Of a DNA stretch of 64,000 nt, positions 58,800 through 64,000 are shown in pieces (within the stretch, counting starts at the first letter, position 1; the number at the start of each line of letters is the position of its first letter). The position numbers were made by a program, and so were the translations under genes. The notes beneath the pieces are model-generated. The model was not told the DNA's origin. It did not search any database and worked only from the letters and a program-made list of their open reading frames with translations. Location of the stretch: the NCBI RefSeq assembly GCF_030867145.1, contig NC_134414.1, forward strand, positions 77,986,504-78,050,503, written 5' to 3'. The DNA comes from Opisthocomus hoazin. Lineage: Eukaryota; Chordata; Aves; Opisthocomiformes; Opisthocomidae.

Positions 58800-60070
58800 C
58801 GCATAGATAACAAGGAGGTGACTGGGGACAGCCAACATGGCTTCACAAAGGGCAAATCGTGCCTGACCAACTTAGTATCCTTCTATGATGGGGTTATAGC
58901 ATTGGTGGACAAACGGCGGGCAACTGACATCATCTACCTGGACTTGTGCCAGGCATTCGACACTGTCCCGCATGATGTCCTTGTCTCTAAATTGGAAAGA
59001 CATGGATTTGACAGATGGACCACTTGCGGGATAAGGAACTGGCTCAATGGATGCACTCGAAGAGTTACAGTCAATGGCTCGATGTTCAGGTGGAGACCAG
59101 TGACGAGTGGTGTGCCTCAGGGGTCAGTACTGGGGCCGGTGCTGTTCAGTATCTTTGTCGGCAACATGGACAGTGGGACTGAGTGCACCCTCAGCAAGTT
59201 TGCTGACGACACCAAGCTCAGTGGTGTGGCTGACATGCTGGAGGGAAGGGATGCCATTCAGAGGGACCTTGACAGGCTGGAGAGGTGGGCCTGCATGAAC
59301 CTCATGAAGTTCAACAAGCCCAAGTGCAAGGTCCTGCACATGGGTCGGGGTAATCCAATACACAAGTACAGGCTGGGCAGAGAGTGGCTCGAGAGCAGCA
59401 CTGAGGAGAAGGACTTGGGGGTACTGCTGGATGAGAAGCTCAACATGAACCACGAATGTGCGCTTGCAGCCCAGAAAGCCAACCGTAGCCTGGGCTGCAT
59501 CAAGAGAAGCGTGGCCAGCAGGGCGAGGAAGGGGATTCTGCCCCTTTACTCCGCTCTCGCCTGCGTCCAGCTCTGGAGCCCCCAACACAAGAAGGACATG
59601 GATGTGTTGGAGCGGGTTCAGAGGAGGGCCACAAAGATATCAGAGGGCTGGAGTACCTCTCCTACAACGACAGACTAAGAGAGTTGGGGCTGTTCAGCCT
59701 GGAGAAGAGAAGGCTGCAGGGTGACCTTAGAGCAGCCTTCCAGCACCTGAAAGGGGCCTACAGGAAGGATGGAGAGTGACTTTTTCACAAGGGTGTGCAG
59801 TGATAGGACAAGGGGGAATGGCTGTAAACTAAACGAGGGCAGATTTAGATTAGATATTAGGAAGAAACTCTTCACCATGAGGTTAGTAAAACACTGGAAC
59901 AGGTTGCCAGAGAAGCTGTGGATGCCCTCTCTCTGGCAGTGTTCAACGCCAGGTTGGATGGAGCTCTGAGCAACCTGGTCTAGTGGAAGATGTCTCTGAT
60001 CATGGCAGTGGGGTTGAAACCAAGTGATCTTTAATGTCCCTTCCAACCCCTTACCATTCTATGATTCTAT
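58800..60070 (+). mobile_element. CR1 LINE with reverse-transcriptase segment
   Basis: The longest CR1 in the window, antisense to UBE3A. A 286-codon frame (58818-59678) shows reverse-transcriptase blocks: [31 protein letters not shown] (catalytic FADD at about 59199-59210) and [10 protein letters not shown], then [17 protein letters not shown], where a few codons are lost compared with other copies. A frameshift follows near 59640, after RVQRRATK. The C-terminal part continues in other frames ([24 protein letters not shown]) to the 3'UTR and an ATTCTATGATTCTATA tail. The 5' part of the RT, the endonuclease and ORF1 are absent, so the copy is dead. Confidence 0.95.
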
Positions 60071-63000
60071 AATGTGAAAGCCTTTCTTTATTAGTATTGA
60101 ATTTTTACACCTGAGCTACAGCCACCTGTCTCACCAACATGCTCCTTATTGACTCTTCTTGCAGCCTCTCCTATGCATTGCCTTAATGTTGTCATGAAAG
60201 CTCCAACTCAAGTTGCATCTTAGTGTTCCTTTAATTTTCCTCCCTCTCACTGACCAGGTTTTCCACAGTGCATGCAAAACAGTAGTTATTTCATATACAC
60301 ATTACCATTTTAACTTAATCCTTCCTCATCACATTTTCCTTCCATCTCAATTCTCCATTGCAGTCTACACGTAGATCACAAGTTTCTTGCCATAATTTTT
60401 GTGTTTTCTGACCTGTGTAATACACCTATGAATGTTATATGGTTTATTTCTTGGAGTTGTGCTAAGTATATATTTAGGAGAGTGTGTGTGTATTTATTTA
60501 TTTACCTAAAGCAGCTAGAGTTGTTAGATTAGGTATTTTGAGAAAAGCTGATATTGTGAAAAGATGACCAATTCCCTATGAAGAGAGAACTTATGTTTTC
60601 CAACGGGAAAATTTGTTAGTCTTAAAGAGGCATGCACACCTTTCTAGCTTACATAACACCTAGTTTGAATAAAGTTATTTCAATGTATAAACACTGATAT
60701 ATTAACAACACATTTTATCACATTAAACAACACTCCACCTTAATCAGGTCATATCTGAGACAAAGCTAAGCTGACTTGTCTCTAAGATGTAACTTGAAGG
60801 ACTCAAGATTTTTTGCTTCCAATATTTAACTACCAATTACTTCTTAAACTGTGCCATGCCTATGATAATGCTGTTTGTACAATCATTTTCATTTTGACAC
60901 ATGGTCAGAGTCACTGACTGAAGTTCTGAAAAATTCTGTTAGAGGCAGAAGGTCCGACTGAAAGCTAGATTATTTTTTTTAAATCAACTATTGAAGCAAA
61001 CAATACAAGTACGACAGTACTAGAATACAACAGTTCTAGCATTTCCCCCCACCTCTCCCCAGCAGCTGTTCTGCAGACTTTTGACTTGGCCTCAGATAAA
61101 TTATTTAAGTAAATAAAAGAGCTGGAGACAAAGTGAGGATACAGACCTAAGAAGGTAGAACAGAATTTACGGAGCCTTCCACGAGAGCTATCTTTACTGA
61201 AGTTCATCCACAAAAGCACTTCGAAAGAATGCAGTTCTGAGTAAGCCAATGTGTGATTTTACAGAACAGCAAGATATTCCATACCACACTCCTGTCAGGT
61301 TATTTGAGGGATTATCACTACTGTCCAGTGCCAACAGCCCACATTTCCTATATTCTTCAGGAAAAAAAAAAGTAGCATACATTCTACATTCTCCAGACGT
61401 GAAAATTTGATCTCTTTCTCCATTCCCTTGCTCATTTAGTATTCAGAAAACTTAAGTTCTCAGCCTGAGGTATTAAAACTGGTTCATCAAGCGAGGTAAC
61501 ACTCTCTATTCTTAGCTCACGCTATAAAGTGAAGACTGCAGTTCCCTTTAAGTTCCTGTACAGGGATCTAATGGAGAATAACTAGTCCCTTATTAACTTA
61601 GTGACTAGTTTACTGTACATCAGCACACAGACACCTTCTAGGGTAGCTAAGGCTTCAGTGACTGACTTGCATATATGTTTGCAAAGACTCACACTGCTGT
61701 TGCACATCTGAATATGAAACTGCACTGGTGTGGCTACAGCTGCAAACATTTTGCAGACATATCACAGGCATATCCTTATGCTGTAAGGGTAACCTCCTAC
61801 ACAGTGCACCGTATATAACCGCCTCAAGCAAGACGCACTACTTCAGGGAGGAAGAGAGGCACCTAAAATACATCATCTTCCTTCCCCAAAGTCCAACAAT
61901 TTCACAACCACAGTTCTCTGTTTAAAAAGAATTTCATATTCACTGACTTACTTTTGCAGTACTTAAAGAAAAAATGTGTGCCTTTAGGCTTTTAAGTTGT
62001 TCTTTAATAAAAGGCCAGATAACAAGTACCTCGCATTTGTAATTTAGATGCTGCCAAAACTGTCGAGTATCACTAGAAACACACACCACTGAGCCTCTGC
62101 CCTTCTAGATACTTAGGCAAAGGTGCAGTGGGCTGCATTTTGGGTCGTAAAGTAATATTTGAATGTCTAAAACATATACAAAACGAGAGATTTGAGTGCA
62201 CTGGTTCTAAAGTTCCTATGTAACAGCATCTAATTCGCTTTTCTCAAGTATCTTAAACTAAATACAGAGAAATGCTACAGAAAGGAATCTTTTGTGACAA
62301 TCAGAAGTTTAAACATCTGAGGAATTTTAAAGAATTAGATGCTTCAGACTTTTCTAAAGTTCACCTACAAAGCAAAGAATTTTCATCCACGTTTCAAAAC
62401 CTGCCTGAAGTTAAAAATATCCGCATAAATGCATCATTTTTTGCTTTAAGTTTACCTTAAGTTTAGAAATATGTATAAAGGTTTCATATTTCTCTGGAAA
62501 TATCAGTATGAAATGAGATATTTCTGAATGGTTTCTGCTTAGGATACATCACCTTTTATGTTCTTTCTACACAGAAGTCTCACATTGCTTCAAGCTGGCC
62601 AATTTTAATAAGTGGAAATTCACAACACCGTGTTTTAATAAAACTATTAGGAATTCAGAAGTGCCAAAATGTTCATAAACTGTTTTCTTAACACAAAAAA
62701 AACCCAACAAAAGTATTAACGTGCATGGAAACTAGAGGAAAATTTATGTTTGTCTTTTTGGTTAGGAAAAAAAGCAGGGAAGAGGTTTTTTCAGTACTAA
62801 TAGCAAACCAACTTTTGCCTGCCTCATCCACTGGCACCCCAGCAAATGTACATGCGCAAGTGCACATGCGCACAGAGCTCGCGTTTTCCAAACCTCGCTC
62901 TTTCCAGTGTGGTGGGCTCCAACAGCTGGGGTACAGACTGTGAACCCCCTTGGACCATACCAGCTTCACTCATGGGACCTCCCTCCCCCTCCACTTATTA

Positions 63001-64000
63001 TAGATACACTGTGCCTCCAGGAACACCATGTGCTGCCAAAGTCAGACACGGCACTTCCTCAGAAGTGCAAACCTGAGAACAGAAAAATTGCCCTGGCTTT
63101 ATGGAGCAATACAGAAAAACAGCTAGAGAGAGGGGGTCAAGAACATGGTCAGCACGTCTCAGTCATGTCTCTCAGACAAATTACCTCGCTACAATCCTAT
63201 TGGAAATGCACCCTTCATTACCACCCTTTCCTCTGCAGGTTCTTAGCTCCAGGACTGTATATAGATAACGTCATTCCACAGACCAACTGGTTTCATACCC
63301 TGGTTCCTATCAGTCCTTCTTAAGAAGGCATGCAGTGCCCTGTCACCTACGTGCTCCCTCCAACATTCAATTAGCCAAAAAATTGAGAGATGAATAATGC
63401 ATCAATTGTACCCTGGCTTCTCAAGCTAAGCGATTTCAGGAAAAATCCCCAGTTTCCACGACTCACCCCACCACCCCCCCGGCCTGAAGCCATTAAATAA
63501 CTGATTATTGGGACACAATTATTGAGGGAATTATTGTAAGCAATCCACACATGTGAATGGTAATGACTAAACATACTTGACTATTTTAGATATTATATTC
63601 ATGTTTATAGAATCAGTGCCTTTTGAAAAGGCAGGGAGAAATATAGCCTTCATAAAAAAAGCCCATAAATCTATTTCACCACAAAGAAAAAGTAATTTGA
63701 ATTACCGCTGGAATGAACTTACTAATAAGTTTAGGACTGACTATAGATTTGCAAGATCTTACTCTTTGAACAAATTTATTTTTTGTAATTTTGAAAAAAG
63801 TACACAACTGTTACCAGCTGTTAAACTTCCAAAGAATAATCATATCAAACCACACAAAACATTTCAACAGTTCTCCAAATTTAAACTATCAGATAAGGAG
63901 TCCTAAACTCTAATACTCTGTACTGGCTATGAGGTCACAATAAAACCAACTTTGCCTTTACTGGTAAGAAACAAAAACGACAGTAACTTCACATACTTGC

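Larger units (their letters stand above)
56836..64000 (-). other. UBE3A upstream intron (open at window end)
   Basis: Sequence 5' of the AZUL exon. The exon carrying the AT of the start codon was looked for (donor after ...AAT|GTAAG on the - strand) but not found, so the upstream exons and promoter probably lie beyond 64,000. It contains a CR1 3'-end fragment (57985-58135), a long CR1 (58800-60070), a 14-bp tandem duplication (58286-58313) and a TG/TTTA low-complexity stretch near 60481-60506. Confidence 0.6.

Noticed and set aside
60650-60672. TTATGTAAG on the - strand as the donor of the UBE3A start-codon exon
   Set aside because: The preceding bases do not encode anything like the expected upstream peptide and no acceptor context was found.
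63577-63906. 109-codon + strand frame near the window end
   Set aside because: AT-rich, Lys/Asn/Phe-biased composition, no known motif, located in a UBE3A intron on the opposite strand.

Overview
This is a vertebrate nuclear window, almost certainly from a bird. Both genes are split into many short exons with consensus GT-AG introns. The interspersed repeats are CR1-type LINE fragments with 3' tails resembling the ATTCTATG octamer repeat, which is typical of birds and other sauropsids. The species cannot be fixed from the sequence alone. No bacterial, viral or CRISPR features are present.

Layout. (1) Positions 1-22,234, + strand: the cone-photoreceptor cyclic-nucleotide-gated channel alpha subunit CNGA3. 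Seven coding exons run from 5,790 to 22,234, and the exon with the start codon was not found. Its introns hold a CR1 copy (673-1,196), a CpG-rich patch (about 5,080-5,240) and a 20-bp-period minisatellite (about 17,569-17,757). (2) About 22,650-32,800: a GC- and CpG-rich intergenic interval with one CR1 copy and a 19-C homopolymer, in which I recognise no gene. (3) About 32,830-56,835, - strand: UBE3A, the HECT-type E3 ubiquitin ligase (E6AP). Nine exons encode an 859-residue protein from the short-isoform Met to the stop, including the AZUL zinc finger and the complete HECT domain with its catalytic Cys. (4) About 56,836-64,000: the intron upstream of that UBE3A exon, which contains a long CR1 fragment with a recognisable reverse-transcriptase segment.

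The two genes are convergent (tail to tail), with about 12 kb between stop codons. CNGA3-UBE3A adjacency is, as I recall from published comparative mapping, the ancestral non-eutherian arrangement that existed before UBE3A joined the Prader-Willi/Angelman imprinted domain of placental mammals. The two products do not work in one pathway: CNGA3 carries the cone light-response current, while UBE3A ubiquitinates nuclear and synaptic substrates. Apart from this synteny, the less ordinary observations are a lysine/glutamate-rich exon in CNGA3, an AATAAA hexamer overlapping the UBE3A stop codon, a split UBE3A initiator codon, and an orphan open frame with a strong splice donor inside a UBE3A intron. 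I did not find a convincing new biological system.
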